From positions 388,275 through 452,274 of the forward strand of contig NZ_VDFW01000001.1 of the NCBI RefSeq assembly GCF_006152065.1: a DNA stretch of 64,000 bases. The letters are read 5' to 3'. The stretch comes from Amycolatopsis alkalitolerans (GTDB lineage: Bacteria; Actinomycetota; Actinomycetes; Mycobacteriales; Pseudonocardiaceae). The first letter of the stretch is position 1. Each line of letters opens with the position of its first letter. The notes beneath the pieces are model-generated. The model searched no databases and was not told where the DNA came from. It worked only from the letters and a program-made list of their open reading frames with translations. Shown in pieces: positions 53,189-60,876 of the stretch. Both the position numbers and the translations under genes were made by a program.

Positions 53189-53775
53189 GTTCGTACACCA
53201 TCCCGAACGTCATCACGCGCAGCTCGAACGGCGAGCGGATCCTGGACGTCTACTCGCATCTGCTGTCGTCGCGGATCGTCTATCTCGGCACCGCGATCGA
53301 CTCCGGCGTCGCGAACGCGCTGATCGCCCAGTTGCTGCACCTGGAGGCGGACAACCCGGAACGGGAGATCAACATGTACGTCAACTCCGAGGGCGGTGAC
53401 CCGTCCGCGATGCTCGCGCTCTACGACACCATGCGCTACATCAAGGCGCCGGTGGCGACGACGTGCGTCGGCCAGGCTGTCGCGGCCGGTGCGGTGCTGC
53501 TGGCCGCGGGCGAGACCGGTCGCCGCGCCGTGCTGCCCCACAGCCGGGTGGTGCTGCACCAGCCCGCGGCGCAGGGCCGCGGCGCCATCCCGGACCTCAT
53601 CCTGCAGGCCGACGAGGTGGTGCGGGTGCGCACTCAGCTGGAGGAGATCCTGTCGGCACACACCGGCCGCGCGGTCGAGGACCTGCGGCACGACACCGAC
53701 CGGGACCGGGTGTTCGACGCGGCGGGCGCGGTCGGCTACGGGCTCGCGGACCACGTCCTCGACCACCGGATCTGA
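53185..53775 (+). CDS. ClpP paralogue lacking the catalytic serine (ClpR-like)
   Basis: A 196-residue ClpP-family subunit. H125 (VVLHQPAAQG) and D174 (DTDRDRVFD) are kept, but the nucleophile position is Ala100 (GQAVAAGAV; codon GCG at 53482-53484) where active ClpP has GQAAS. The fold and ring-contact regions look intact, so it probably assembles with the active ClpP just upstream as an inactive or regulatory ring, like plastid and cyanobacterial ClpR. Coding quality is high and the ORF is unbroken. It converges with the regulator gene 9 bp away. Confidence 0.92.
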   Translation: MSSYTIPNVITRSSNGERILDVYSHLLSSRIVYLGTAIDSGVANALIAQLLHLEADNPEREINMYVNSEGGDPSAMLALYDTMRYIKAPVATTCVGQAVAAGAVLLAAGETGRRAVLPHSRVVLHQPAAQGRGAIPDLILQADEVVRVRTQLEEILSAHTGRAVEDLRHDTDRDRVFDAAGAVGYGLADHVLDHRI

Positions 53776-53784
53776 GGCCTGCGT

Positions 53785-54120
53785 TCAGGCAGCCATCAGC
53801 ACGGGTCCCGACGGCCGGCGCCGGACCGCGAGATCCATGCTGTGGTGCCGCCGGATTTCGCCCGCGACCCCGGAGAGCAGATCGGCCAGTGCGACGCCCA
53901 GCGCACCGGTGACCGCGGCGATCATCTCGCTCGAGGGCTCCTTGCGGCCGCGTTCGATTTCGGACAGGTACTGCGGCGAGATACCGGCCCGCTCCGCGAT
54001 GTCGACGAGGCGGTCGCCCTGCTCCTCCCTGGTCGCACGCAGACGCCGGCCCAGCACCTCGCGCCAGAGCGGTTCCGGCTTCGGGCTGCGCTTGTGATGG
54101 AACGGCAAGATTTCGGCCAC
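53785..54120 (-). CDS. PopR/ClgR-like XRE-family regulator ending in Ala-Ala
   Basis: A 111-residue protein with an N-terminal region PLWREVLGRRLRATREEQG and an XRE helix-turn-helix (DIAERAGISPQYLSEIERGRKEPSSEMIAAV), matching the ClgR/PopR group that activates clp genes. The last residues are VLMAA. In Streptomyces PopR a C-terminal Ala-Ala is required for ClpP-dependent degradation, so the same feedback may act here. GTG start. It probably binds the two boxes ahead of the clpP pair. Confidence 0.85.
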   Translation of the reverse strand: MAEILPFHHKRSPKPEPLWREVLGRRLRATREEQGDRLVDIAERAGISPQYLSEIERGRKEPSSEMIAAVTGALGVALADLLSGVAGEIRRHHSMDLAVRRRPSGPVLMAA

Positions 54121-54159
54121 GTCGCCATCCTGGCAGCGGCCCGGCGCCGAGGGCAGCGG

Positions 54160-54183
54160 TTCCGCTCACGGCGGAAATAGAAT
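54160..54183 (+). promoter_or_regulatory. Inverted repeat and -10 element ahead of the GT1 glycosyltransferase
   Basis: TTCCGC-TCACG-GCGGAA (54160-54176) is a perfect 6-5-6 inverted repeat, directly followed by TAGAAT (54178-54183), a good -10 match 33 bases before the GTG. It lies between the divergent PopR-like regulator and the glycosyltransferase, so a repressor there could act on either gene. Confidence 0.45.
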
Positions 54184-54216
54184 GGCCGGCCGAAGCCAGG
54201 AACGGGGGAGGCCCGG

Positions 54217-55419
54217 GTGCGTGTGTTGTTGACGTCGTGGGGATCGCGCGGGGACGTCGAACCGCTGGCGGGGCTCGCGGTCGCGTTGCGGGAACTCGGT
54301 GCCGAGGCGCGGGTGTGCGCGCCGCCGGACGAGGAGTTCGCGAAGCTGCTGGCGCGTGCCGGCGTTCCGCTGGTGCCGCTCGGTCCGGCGGTGCGCTCGG
54401 TGGTGACCGGCGAGCGGCCGGACGCGTTCCGGCTCGCGGCCGAGCTGGTCGCCGCGCGGTTCGGCACGCTCACCGCGGCGGCCGAGGGATGTGACGCGCT
54501 GGTGGCGACTGGCCTGATGCCGGCCGGCGCGCGGGACGTGGCCGAGAAACTGGGCATCCGCTACGTGCTCGCCTGCTTCCACTTCCTCGGGCTGCCGTCG
54601 CGGCACCGTCCTCCGCTGGCGCGGCCGGGCACGCCGTCCCCGCGGGACGAAACCGACCGGCGGGCGCTGTGGGAGCGGGACGCCCAGCGGGTGAATGCCT
54701 TGTACGGCGAGGCGCTCAACCGCCAGCGGGCGGCCATCGGGCTGCCACCCGTGGACAACGTCCGCGACCACGTCTTCAGCGACCGGCCGTGGCTGGCGGC
54801 GGATCCGACGCTGTGCCCGTCCCGGGGCATGACGGACCTCGACGTGGTGCAGACCGGGGCGTGGCTCGTGCCGGACGACCGCCCGCTCCCGGACGGGCTG
54901 GAGGCGTTCCTGGAAGCAGGCGAGCCGCCCGTGTACGTGGGATTCGGCAGCATGGCCGCCCACGTCTCGACGGACATCGCCCGGGTGGCCATCGAGGCGA
55001 TCCGCGCGCGGGGACGCCGGGTCCTGCTCGCTCGCGGCTGGGCCGGGCTGACCGCGAGCGGTGGCGACTGCTTCGTCGTCGGCGAGGTCAACCAGCAGGC
55101 ACTGTTCCGCCGGGTGGCCGCCGTCGTGCACCACGGCGGCGCGGGCACCACGACGACGGCCGCGCGTGCCGGCGCGCCCCAGGTGATCGTGCCGCAGATC
55201 GCGGACCAGCCGTACTGGGCCGGGCGGGTGGCCGAGTTGGGCATCGGGGTGGCACACGACGGCCCGGCGCCGACCGTCGACTCCCTGTCGGCCGCCCTCA
55301 CCACGGCCCTGGCACCCGAGACCCGAACGCGAGCCAAGGCCATCGCTGGGACGATCCGCACCGACGGGGCCACGATGGCCGCGAAGCTGCTCCTCGCTAC
55401 GCCTGATCGAGCAGAATGA
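54217..55419 (+). CDS. GT1-family glycosyltransferase (MGT/Gtf type)
   Basis: A 400-residue GT-B glycosyltransferase that starts LLTSWGSRGDVEPLAGLA and carries the NDP-sugar signature HHGGAGTTTTAARAGAPQVI followed by ADQPYWAGRV. This architecture is shared with antibiotic glycosyltransferases (vancomycin Gtf, erythromycin-type) and macrolide-inactivating enzymes. No biosynthetic cluster is adjacent, and the neighbour on the right is an erythromycin-esterase family gene, so a detoxifying role is possible but unproven. GTG start after AACGGGGGAGG. Overlaps the opposite MerR gene by 23 bp. Confidence 0.88.
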   Translation: MRVLLTSWGSRGDVEPLAGLAVALRELGAEARVCAPPDEEFAKLLARAGVPLVPLGPAVRSVVTGERPDAFRLAAELVAARFGTLTAAAEGCDALVATGLMPAGARDVAEKLGIRYVLACFHFLGLPSRHRPPLARPGTPSPRDETDRRALWERDAQRVNALYGEALNRQRAAIGLPPVDNVRDHVFSDRPWLAADPTLCPSRGMTDLDVVQTGAWLVPDDRPLPDGLEAFLEAGEPPVYVGFGSMAAHVSTDIARVAIEAIRARGRRVLLARGWAGLTASGGDCFVVGEVNQQALFRRVAAVVHHGGAGTTTTAARAGAPQVIVPQIADQPYWAGRVAELGIGVAHDGPAPTVDSLSAALTTALAPETRTRAKAIAGTIRTDGATMAAKLLLATPDRAE

Positions 55420-56086
55420 GGTAGGCATCGAGTTGGGCGGCCCCGGCGAGAAGGTTGCGGCCGCGGGCGGTCAGCCTTTCCTGCCAGGAGTCGAGGAAGG
55501 CGCTCAAGGCGTCGGCGCCGCCTGCCTCGTGCAGCGAATCGACGAATCGCGCGACGCGGGGCAGCGGGTAGCCACCTCGGCGTAGCTGCCGGGCGATCTC
55601 GGCGTCGCGCACGTCGCCTGGTCCGTAGTGGCGGTAACCGGTCGCGCGGTCCCGTTCGGGACGCAGGATGCCCTGCGTCTCCCAGGTGCGCAGCGTCGCC
55701 GGGTGCACGCCGAGCCGGTGCGCGAGCTCGCCCACGGTCAGCGGACGGCGGTGGACAGGGGTGGCGGAGAGGCTGCCCAGCGCGGTGGCGACCTCGGTGC
55801 GGGTTTCGCGTTCGGCGAGCAGCGCGACGTGAACGCCGTCGATGAGCCGGTACGCGGACTCGACGTCGCCGCGGTTGATCGCGCGCATGATCTCCGCTGC
55901 CTGCTGGTGCCCGTGGCCCGTGCGCAAGGCAAGGAACGCGCGTAGCGCCTGAGCGTGCAAGGGCGTGTAGCGCCGGTAGCCGGTCTCGCCGCGCTCGGTC
56001 GGCGGCAAGATACCGGCGTCGTCGTAGTTGCGGATCGCCTGTGCGGACAACCCGTGCTCGCGCGCGAGGTCGATGGGTCGCAGCAT
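55397..56086 (-). CDS. TioE-type MerR-family regulator with two MerR DNA-binding domains
   Basis: A 229-residue protein with one MerR winged helix at the N-terminus (LRPIDLAREHGLSAQAIRNY, then YRRYT) and a second near residues 117-160 (LTVGELAHRLGVHPATLRTW, then YRHYG). This doubled layout is that of the TioE family. It is divergent from the erythromycin-esterase gene and probably regulates it through the 86-bp region between them. The ligand is unknown. Confidence 0.88.
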   Translation of the reverse strand: MLRPIDLAREHGLSAQAIRNYDDAGILPPTERGETGYRRYTPLHAQALRAFLALRTGHGHQQAAEIMRAINRGDVESAYRLIDGVHVALLAERETRTEVATALGSLSATPVHRRPLTVGELAHRLGVHPATLRTWETQGILRPERDRATGYRHYGPGDVRDAEIARQLRRGGYPLPRVARFVDSLHEAGGADALSAFLDSWQERLTARGRNLLAGAAQLDAYLILLDQA

Positions 56087-56126
56087 GCACCCCCGTTTGA
56101 GGCTTCAGTCTCGAAAGACCAGGTCG

Positions 56127-56172
56127 ACTTCGCCGAAGTTTCACTCGAACCTTCAACGATACCGTCAAAGGT
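56127..56172. promoter_or_regulatory. Candidate MerR operators between merR and the esterase gene
   Basis: ACTTCG-C-CGAAGT (56127-56139) is a perfect 13-bp palindrome. ACCTT (56149-56153) and AAGGT (56168-56172) form a wider inverted repeat just before the esterase ATG at 56173. Either may bind the divergent MerR protein. Confidence 0.45.
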
Positions 56173-57363
56173 ATGTCCACTCTCGCATCGCTGGATGCCA
56201 TCAGCCGCCCGCTCGACGACCCGGCCCGGCTCGGCCGTGCCCTCGACGAACTGCTCACCGAGCGGCCTGCTCTGCTCGCGCTCGGCGAGCCGACTCACGG
56301 GATCGAGGCGTTCTCCTTGCTGCGCAACGAAATCCTCGGCCACCTCGTCGAGCAGGGATACCGGTCGATCGTGCTGGAAACCGACTTCTTCGCCGCGTCC
56401 ATTGTGGACGACTACGTGGCCGGTGCGCCGGCCGAGATCGACACCGTGCTCGCGACCGGATTCAGTCACGGGTTCGGCGGCGTGCCGGGCAACCGGGAAC
56501 TCGTCGAATGGCTCCGCGCGCACAACGCCGGCCGCGCACCGGCAGACCGGGTTCGCTTCTACGGCTGCGACGCGCCAGTGGAGTACGCCGGCGCGCCAAG
56601 CCCGCGGCGCGCACTGTTCGCGGTCAACGACTGCCTGCCGGCGGCGCTGCGGCCGGCCTCAGCCCGTGACCTCGATGCGCTACTCGGCCGTGACGGGGAC
56701 TGGACGAACGAGGCGGCCATGTTCGATCCGGCGGCATCGGTCGGCGGCTCCGATCGCGCGCTCGCCCTGCGTGTCGTCGCGGACGATCTGGCCAGCGCGC
56801 TGCGCCGCGCGGCACCTAGTCTGCGCGCGGCCGACCCGGACGGCTACCACCGCGCCCTCGCACACGCGCGCACGGCCCAGGGCCTGTTGCGTTATCACGC
56901 GGCCATGGCCGGCCCCGCCCCCGACCGCATCGAGACCCTGGGCAGTCTGCGCGCCGAAATGATCGCCGAGAACCTCCTGACGATCGTCGCGCAGGAACAG
57001 CGGCGCGGGCCGACTTTCGTGTTCGCACACAACGCGCATCTGCAACGCAGGCAGTCACCGGACGTGCGCTGGGGGAATGCCGGCGCGCTCGTCGGGCTCG
57101 CGCTCGGGGAGCGCTACCAGTTCGTGGCGACCGACGCCAGCCCCGACAGCGAACCGGGCACGCTCCAGCGCGTGCTGGCCGAGGCGACTACCCGCCGCAC
57201 ATTGTTTCCGGCACCGGCCCTGCGCGCCGCGCTTCCGCCGTCGATCGGCCCGAGCGCACCGATCGTGCCCGGCCATATCCCGTTGGCTCCCGCGGACCTC
57301 GACGGCGCCGCAGCGGTCGTCTTCATCACGGACACCGACGGAAAGCGGCATCAATACTGGTAA
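56173..57363 (+). CDS. Erythromycin-esterase family protein
   Basis: A 396-residue member of the EreA/EreB fold with its hallmark motifs: ALGEPTHGIEAF (metal-independent Glu/His site), VLETDFFAA and FVFAHNAHLQ. True Ere enzymes hydrolyse the lactone of 14-membered macrolides, but many family members have other or unknown ester substrates, so resistance cannot be claimed. The divergent TioE-like regulator suggests inducible expression. No signal peptide, so cytosolic. Confidence 0.88.
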   Translation: MSTLASLDAISRPLDDPARLGRALDELLTERPALLALGEPTHGIEAFSLLRNEILGHLVEQGYRSIVLETDFFAASIVDDYVAGAPAEIDTVLATGFSHGFGGVPGNRELVEWLRAHNAGRAPADRVRFYGCDAPVEYAGAPSPRRALFAVNDCLPAALRPASARDLDALLGRDGDWTNEAAMFDPAASVGGSDRALALRVVADDLASALRRAAPSLRAADPDGYHRALAHARTAQGLLRYHAAMAGPAPDRIETLGSLRAEMIAENLLTIVAQEQRRGPTFVFAHNAHLQRRQSPDVRWGNAGALVGLALGERYQFVATDASPDSEPGTLQRVLAEATTRRTLFPAPALRAALPPSIGPSAPIVPGHIPLAPADLDGAAAVVFITDTDGKRHQYW

Positions 57364-57429
57364 ATCCAGCGGCGCAGCGTCTCGTGATCTTGTTGCCCTC
57401 GCGCGGGTGTGTTTGCTTGCCAGGGCATC

Positions 57430-57568
57430 GAGTTGGCCCCTCGCGTTACCGAGTTGGCTCGAGGCGTCACCGAGTTGGCCGACCGCCCTCGCCGAGAGCA
57501 AACTCAGCAACCGGACCAGCCAACTCGGCACCGCAGCGAGCCAACTCACCGCCGCAACGGGCAAATTC
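57430..57568. repeat. 21-bp-period inverted array of GAGTTGGC motifs
   Basis: GAGTTGGC occurs at 57430, 57451 and 57472, each 21 bp apart. Its complement GCCAACTC, or a one-to-two-base variant, occurs at 57498, 57519, 57540 and 57561, again exactly 21 bp apart. The two halves face each other and would fold into a long imperfect hairpin. The gap of 57364-57577, between two convergent genes, holds no other recognisable feature. Confidence 0.85.
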
Positions 57569-57577
57569 GGGTGCTGC

Positions 57578-58417
57578 CTAACCGATGTCGTTGCGGCGTT
57601 CGACGAGGACGGTGTCGTGCCACGTGCCGTCGCGCTGGGCGATGCGTTCGCGGATGCCGATGGTGCGGTAGCCGGCGGCGTGGTGCAGGCCGATGCTGGC
57701 GCGGTTTTCGGTGAAGATGGAGGTTTGCAGGGTCCAGATCCCGGCGTCGTCGGCCGCCATCACCTGCCGGCGGACCAGGGCTTTGCCGATGCCCTGGCCG
57801 CGGTGGCCGTCGGCGACGTAGAGGGAGGTTTCGGCGACGCCGGAGTAGCACTCGCGGGCGGACACGGGTGCGGCGGCGGCCCAGCCGACGACATCGCCGC
57901 CGAGTTCGGCGACCCAGCGGTGCTCCGGTAGCCATCTCCGGTCGAGCGCGGCGCGGCTGGGGACGCTGGTTTCGAAAGTCGCGGTACCGGTGTCGATGCC
58001 TTCGCCGTAGATGCGCCGCACTGCGGGCCAGTCCTCGTCGTGCAGGGCACGGACGACGACACCGCTGGGGACGTCGGCGGGGCAGCAGGGGCGCGGGGCG
58101 AGCAGCCCCATGACGGCGTCCGCGGCGTGGGGGAGCCCCGTGCAGCAGGCGGCGTTGACGGTCACCCAGGTCGCGGTGCCTTCCTTGCGCATCAGCACGA
58201 AGCCGACGTCCGCGAGCTTGCGGACGTGATGCGAGCAGGTGGACTGCGAGATGCCGAGCGTCTCGGTGAGCTGCCCGACGGTCAGCCCACGGGGCGCGGT
58301 GGCGACCGCGTGCAGGAGCCGCACCCGCGTGGGCTCGGCCAGGCAGGCGAACCAGCCGGCGTAGGTGGCCGCCTCGTGGTCGGGCAGGACGTTCGCCTGA
58401 GCGGCCGTGGTCGTCAT
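57578..58417 (-). CDS. ArsR repressor fused to an ArsN-like GNAT acetyltransferase
   Basis: A 279-residue two-domain protein. Residues 1 to about 110 are an ArsR winged helix (LAEPTRVRLLHAVATAPRGL, LGISQSTCSHHVRKLADVGF) with a Cys in the recognition helix and later CC pairs (NAACCTG, PRPCCPAD) that could sense arsenite. From about residue 115 a GNAT domain follows (VVRALHDEDWPAVRRIYGEG, YVADGHRGQGIGKALV, NRASIGLHHAAGYRTIG) of the phosphinothricin/arsinothricin acetyltransferase type. ArsN proteins N-acetylate arsinothricin or similar arsenicals. Joining sensor and enzyme in one chain is unusual. It belongs to the adjacent ars island. Confidence 0.88.
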   Translation of the reverse strand: MTTTAAQANVLPDHEAATYAGWFACLAEPTRVRLLHAVATAPRGLTVGQLTETLGISQSTCSHHVRKLADVGFVLMRKEGTATWVTVNAACCTGLPHAADAVMGLLAPRPCCPADVPSGVVVRALHDEDWPAVRRIYGEGIDTGTATFETSVPSRAALDRRWLPEHRWVAELGGDVVGWAAAAPVSARECYSGVAETSLYVADGHRGQGIGKALVRRQVMAADDAGIWTLQTSIFTENRASIGLHHAAGYRTIGIRERIAQRDGTWHDTVLVERRNDIG

Positions 58418-58538
58418 GCGATCAGTATCGGCGCGATCCCCAGTCGCGTCAATCGATGACGGTCGATAAAGGCAGGCTGGCGAACGGGCCCACACTGCCC
58501 GACTCACCTTCACCCGTTCTCGCCGGCTCGCCCGAACC

Positions 58539-59351
58539 TCAGCCGCAGCACCCCTCCGACGGCGAGGCGTCCGTGAGCGGCACCGCGATCCGGGCCGGCG
58601 CGTCGGCGGGTTTGGTGGCGCGCACGATCGCCGAGTGCATCCCGTCGGCTGCCGCGTGGGTGGGGGTGATGCCGATGTCGGTGAACCCGGCCGCGGCGAG
58701 CCCGTCCCGGTACTCGGTGAACGACAACGCTCCGGCGATACAACCGACGTAGTCCCCGCGCGCGGCGCGGTCGGCCGGGGTGAGTTCGTCGTCCGCGACG
58801 ACGTCACTGATCCCGATGCGCCCGCCCGGGGTCAGCACGCGGAACATCTCCGCGAACACCGCGGGCTTGTCCACCGACAGGTTGATCACGCAGTTCGAGA
58901 TGACCACGTCGACCCGGTTCGCGGGCAGCGGGACGGCCTCGATGTGGCCCTTGAGGAACTCGACATTGCCCGCGCCGGCCTTGCGGGCGTTGTCCAGGGC
59001 GAGGGCGAGCATCTCTTCGGTCATGTCCAGCCCGTACACCTTGCCCGACGGACCGACGCGGCGCGCGGACAGCAGGACGTCGATCCCGCCGCCGGAACCG
59101 AGATCCAGCACCGTCTCGCCCTCGCGAAGCTCGGCGACGGCCAGCGGGTTCCCGCACCCGAGGCTGGCCAGTACCGCCTCATCGGGCAGGTCCTCGCCGG
59201 TCAGGTCGCCGTAGAGGCCGCCGGTGAGCTCGCTCGGGGAGCACGATCCCTCGCCGCAACACGAACCCCGCTCGCCGCCGCTGACCGCCACCGCCGCCGC
59301 GGCGTACCGCTCGCGGACCTGTTCGCGTACGCGCTCGTCTTGATCCACCAT
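58539..59351 (-). CDS. arsM: Arsenite S-adenosylmethionine methyltransferase ArsM
   Basis: A 270-residue methyltransferase with the ArsM cysteine set (SCCGEGSC near the N-terminus, ISNCVINLS, YVGCIAG) that binds As(III). SAM motifs are VLDLGSGGGIDVLLSARRVG and GLDMTEEMLALA. It methylates arsenite to volatile or less bound forms. The C-terminus ends in EGCCG. ATG at 59351 after GGGAGA. Divergent from arsR, sharing an operator-rich region of 92 bp. Confidence 0.95.
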   Translation of the reverse strand: MVDQDERVREQVRERYAAAAVAVSGGERGSCCGEGSCSPSELTGGLYGDLTGEDLPDEAVLASLGCGNPLAVAELREGETVLDLGSGGGIDVLLSARRVGPSGKVYGLDMTEEMLALALDNARKAGAGNVEFLKGHIEAVPLPANRVDVVISNCVINLSVDKPAVFAEMFRVLTPGGRIGISDVVADDELTPADRAARGDYVGCIAGALSFTEYRDGLAAAGFTDIGITPTHAAADGMHSAIVRATKPADAPARIAVPLTDASPSEGCCG

Positions 59352-59366
59352 CACGCATCTCCCTGG

Positions 59367-59418
59367 TTCATCGACCACTGTCGATGAATAGCCTGCACCT
59401 TGACTCGATGGACGTCAA
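59367..59418. promoter_or_regulatory. Bidirectional ars operator region
   Basis: TTCATCGAC-CACT-GTCGATGAA (59367-59388) is a perfect 9-4-9 inverted repeat, and TTGAC (59400-59404) with GTCAA (59414-59418) forms another. Both lie between divergent arsM and arsR, where an ArsR dimer would be expected to bind. A related ATCGATGACGGTCGAT-like site lies at about 58453, between arsM and the arsR-arsN gene. Confidence 0.65.
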
Positions 59419-59443
59419 GATAGGCATCTGTTTAAATAGAGCC

Positions 59444-59800
59444 ATGTCGAATCAGTTGCCGATCGTGGACGACGTGTGCTGCACGCCGCTGGTGCGGGAA
59501 CCGTTGACCGAACCGCAGGCCGTCGAGCTGGCGCGGATGTTCAAGGCCGTGGGTGATCCGGTCCGGTTGCGGCTGCTGTCGCTGATCGGCTCGCACGACG
59601 GGGGTGAAGCCTGTGTGTGCGATCTGATCGGCGCGTTCGACCTGACCGGTCCGACGATCTCACACCACCTCAAGGTGCTGCGCGAGTCCGGGCTGATCAC
59701 CGGCGAGCGGCGCGGCACGTGGATCTACTACCGGGCCGAGCCCGACACCCTCGCCCGCCTGTCCACGTTGCTGCAGCCGGCCGCGGCGGTGACCGCGTGA
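59444..59800 (+). CDS. arsR: ArsR-family arsenical-responsive repressor
   Basis: A 118-residue winged-helix repressor with CC near the N-terminus (VDDVCCTPL) and the metal-binding ACVCDLIGAF motif in helix alpha3. The recognition helix TGPTISHHLKVLRESG follows. It should release its operator when As(III) is bound. The ATG at 59444 was chosen because the preceding codons are low-complexity and lie in the operator. Its stop overlaps the acr3 start. Confidence 0.93.
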   Translation: MSNQLPIVDDVCCTPLVREPLTEPQAVELARMFKAVGDPVRLRLLSLIGSHDGGEACVCDLIGAFDLTGPTISHHLKVLRESGLITGERRGTWIYYRAEPDTLARLSTLLQPAAAVTA

Positions 59801-60876
59801 CCACCACCAGCACCGCGCCGGCCACCGTCGTCGGCAAACTGTCCACACTGGACCGGTTCCTGCCGGTCTGGATCGCCGCCGCGATGGTCGCCGGCCTGCT
59901 GGCCGGCCGGTGGATCCCGGGTCTGGAGGCCGGCCTGAACGCCGTCGCCATCGACGGGATTTCGCTTCCCATCGCGCTCGGGCTGCTGGTCATGATGTAC
60001 CCGGTGCTGGCGAAGGTCCGCTACGACCGGCTCGACACCGTCACCCGCGACCGCAAGCTGCTGCTGCCCTCGCTGATCCTCAACTGGCTCGTCGGGCCGG
60101 CGCTGATGTTCGCCCTCGCGTGGCTGCTGCTGCCGGATCTGCCCGAGTACCGCACCGGGCTGATCATCGTCGGGCTCGCGCGCTGTATCGCGATGGTGAT
60201 CATCTGGAATGACCTCGCGTGCGGCGACCGCGAGGCCGCCGCGGTGCTGGTCGCACTCAACTCCGTGTTCCAGGTGATCATGTTCGGCGTGCTCGGCTGG
60301 TTCTACCTGTCGGTGCTGCCCGGCTGGCTCGGCCTGGAGACCACCAGCCTCGCGGTGTCGGGATGGCAGATCGCCAAGAGCGTGCTCATCTTCCTCGGGA
60401 TCCCGCTCGTCGCCGGCTACCTGTCGCGGCGGCTGGGGGAGCGCGGCAAGGGACGCGACTGGTACGAGAACCGGTTCCTGCCCAAGATCGGCCCGATCGC
60501 ACTGTACGGGCTGCTGTTCACGATCGTGATCCTGTTCGCTCTGCAGGGGCACCAGATCACCAGCCGCCCGCTCGACGTCGCCCGTATCGCCCTGCCGCTG
60601 CTGGCCTATTTCGCCCTCATGTGGGCCGGGTCCTACCTGTTCGGCAAGGTCATCGGGCTGAGCTACGAACGCACCACCACGCTCGCGTTCACCGCCGCGG
60701 GCAACAACTTCGAACTCGCCATCGCCGTCGCGATCGCCACGTTCGGTGTCACCAGCGGTCAGGCACTCGCCGGCGTCGTCGGCCCGCTGATCGAAGTGCC
60801 GGTGCTCGTCGCCCTGGTCTACGTGTCCCTGGCGCTCCGCCGGCGCTTCGCACAGTCCACAGTGGAGAGATCATGA
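59797..60876 (+). CDS. acr3: Acr3-type arsenite efflux permease
   Basis: A 359-residue ACR3 transporter with about ten helices. The conserved Cys lies in GLARCIAMVIIWNDLACGD, and AGNNFELAIAVAIA is the cross-over helix signature. It exports As(OH)3 from the cytosol. GTG start overlapping the arsR stop; its stop overlaps arsC (ATGA), giving an arsR-acr3-arsC operon. Confidence 0.96.
   Translation: MTTTSTAPATVVGKLSTLDRFLPVWIAAAMVAGLLAGRWIPGLEAGLNAVAIDGISLPIALGLLVMMYPVLAKVRYDRLDTVTRDRKLLLPSLILNWLVGPALMFALAWLLLPDLPEYRTGLIIVGLARCIAMVIIWNDLACGDREAAAVLVALNSVFQVIMFGVLGWFYLSVLPGWLGLETTSLAVSGWQIAKSVLIFLGIPLVAGYLSRRLGERGKGRDWYENRFLPKIGPIALYGLLFTIVILFALQGHQITSRPLDVARIALPLLAYFALMWAGSYLFGKVIGLSYERTTTLAFTAAGNNFELAIAVAIATFGVTSGQALAGVVGPLIEVPVLVALVYVSLALRRRFAQSTVERS

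Noticed and set aside
57430..57568. CRISPR array
   Set aside because: Repeat cores are only 8 bp, spacers are 13 bp, the two halves are inverted to each other, and no cas genes are present.
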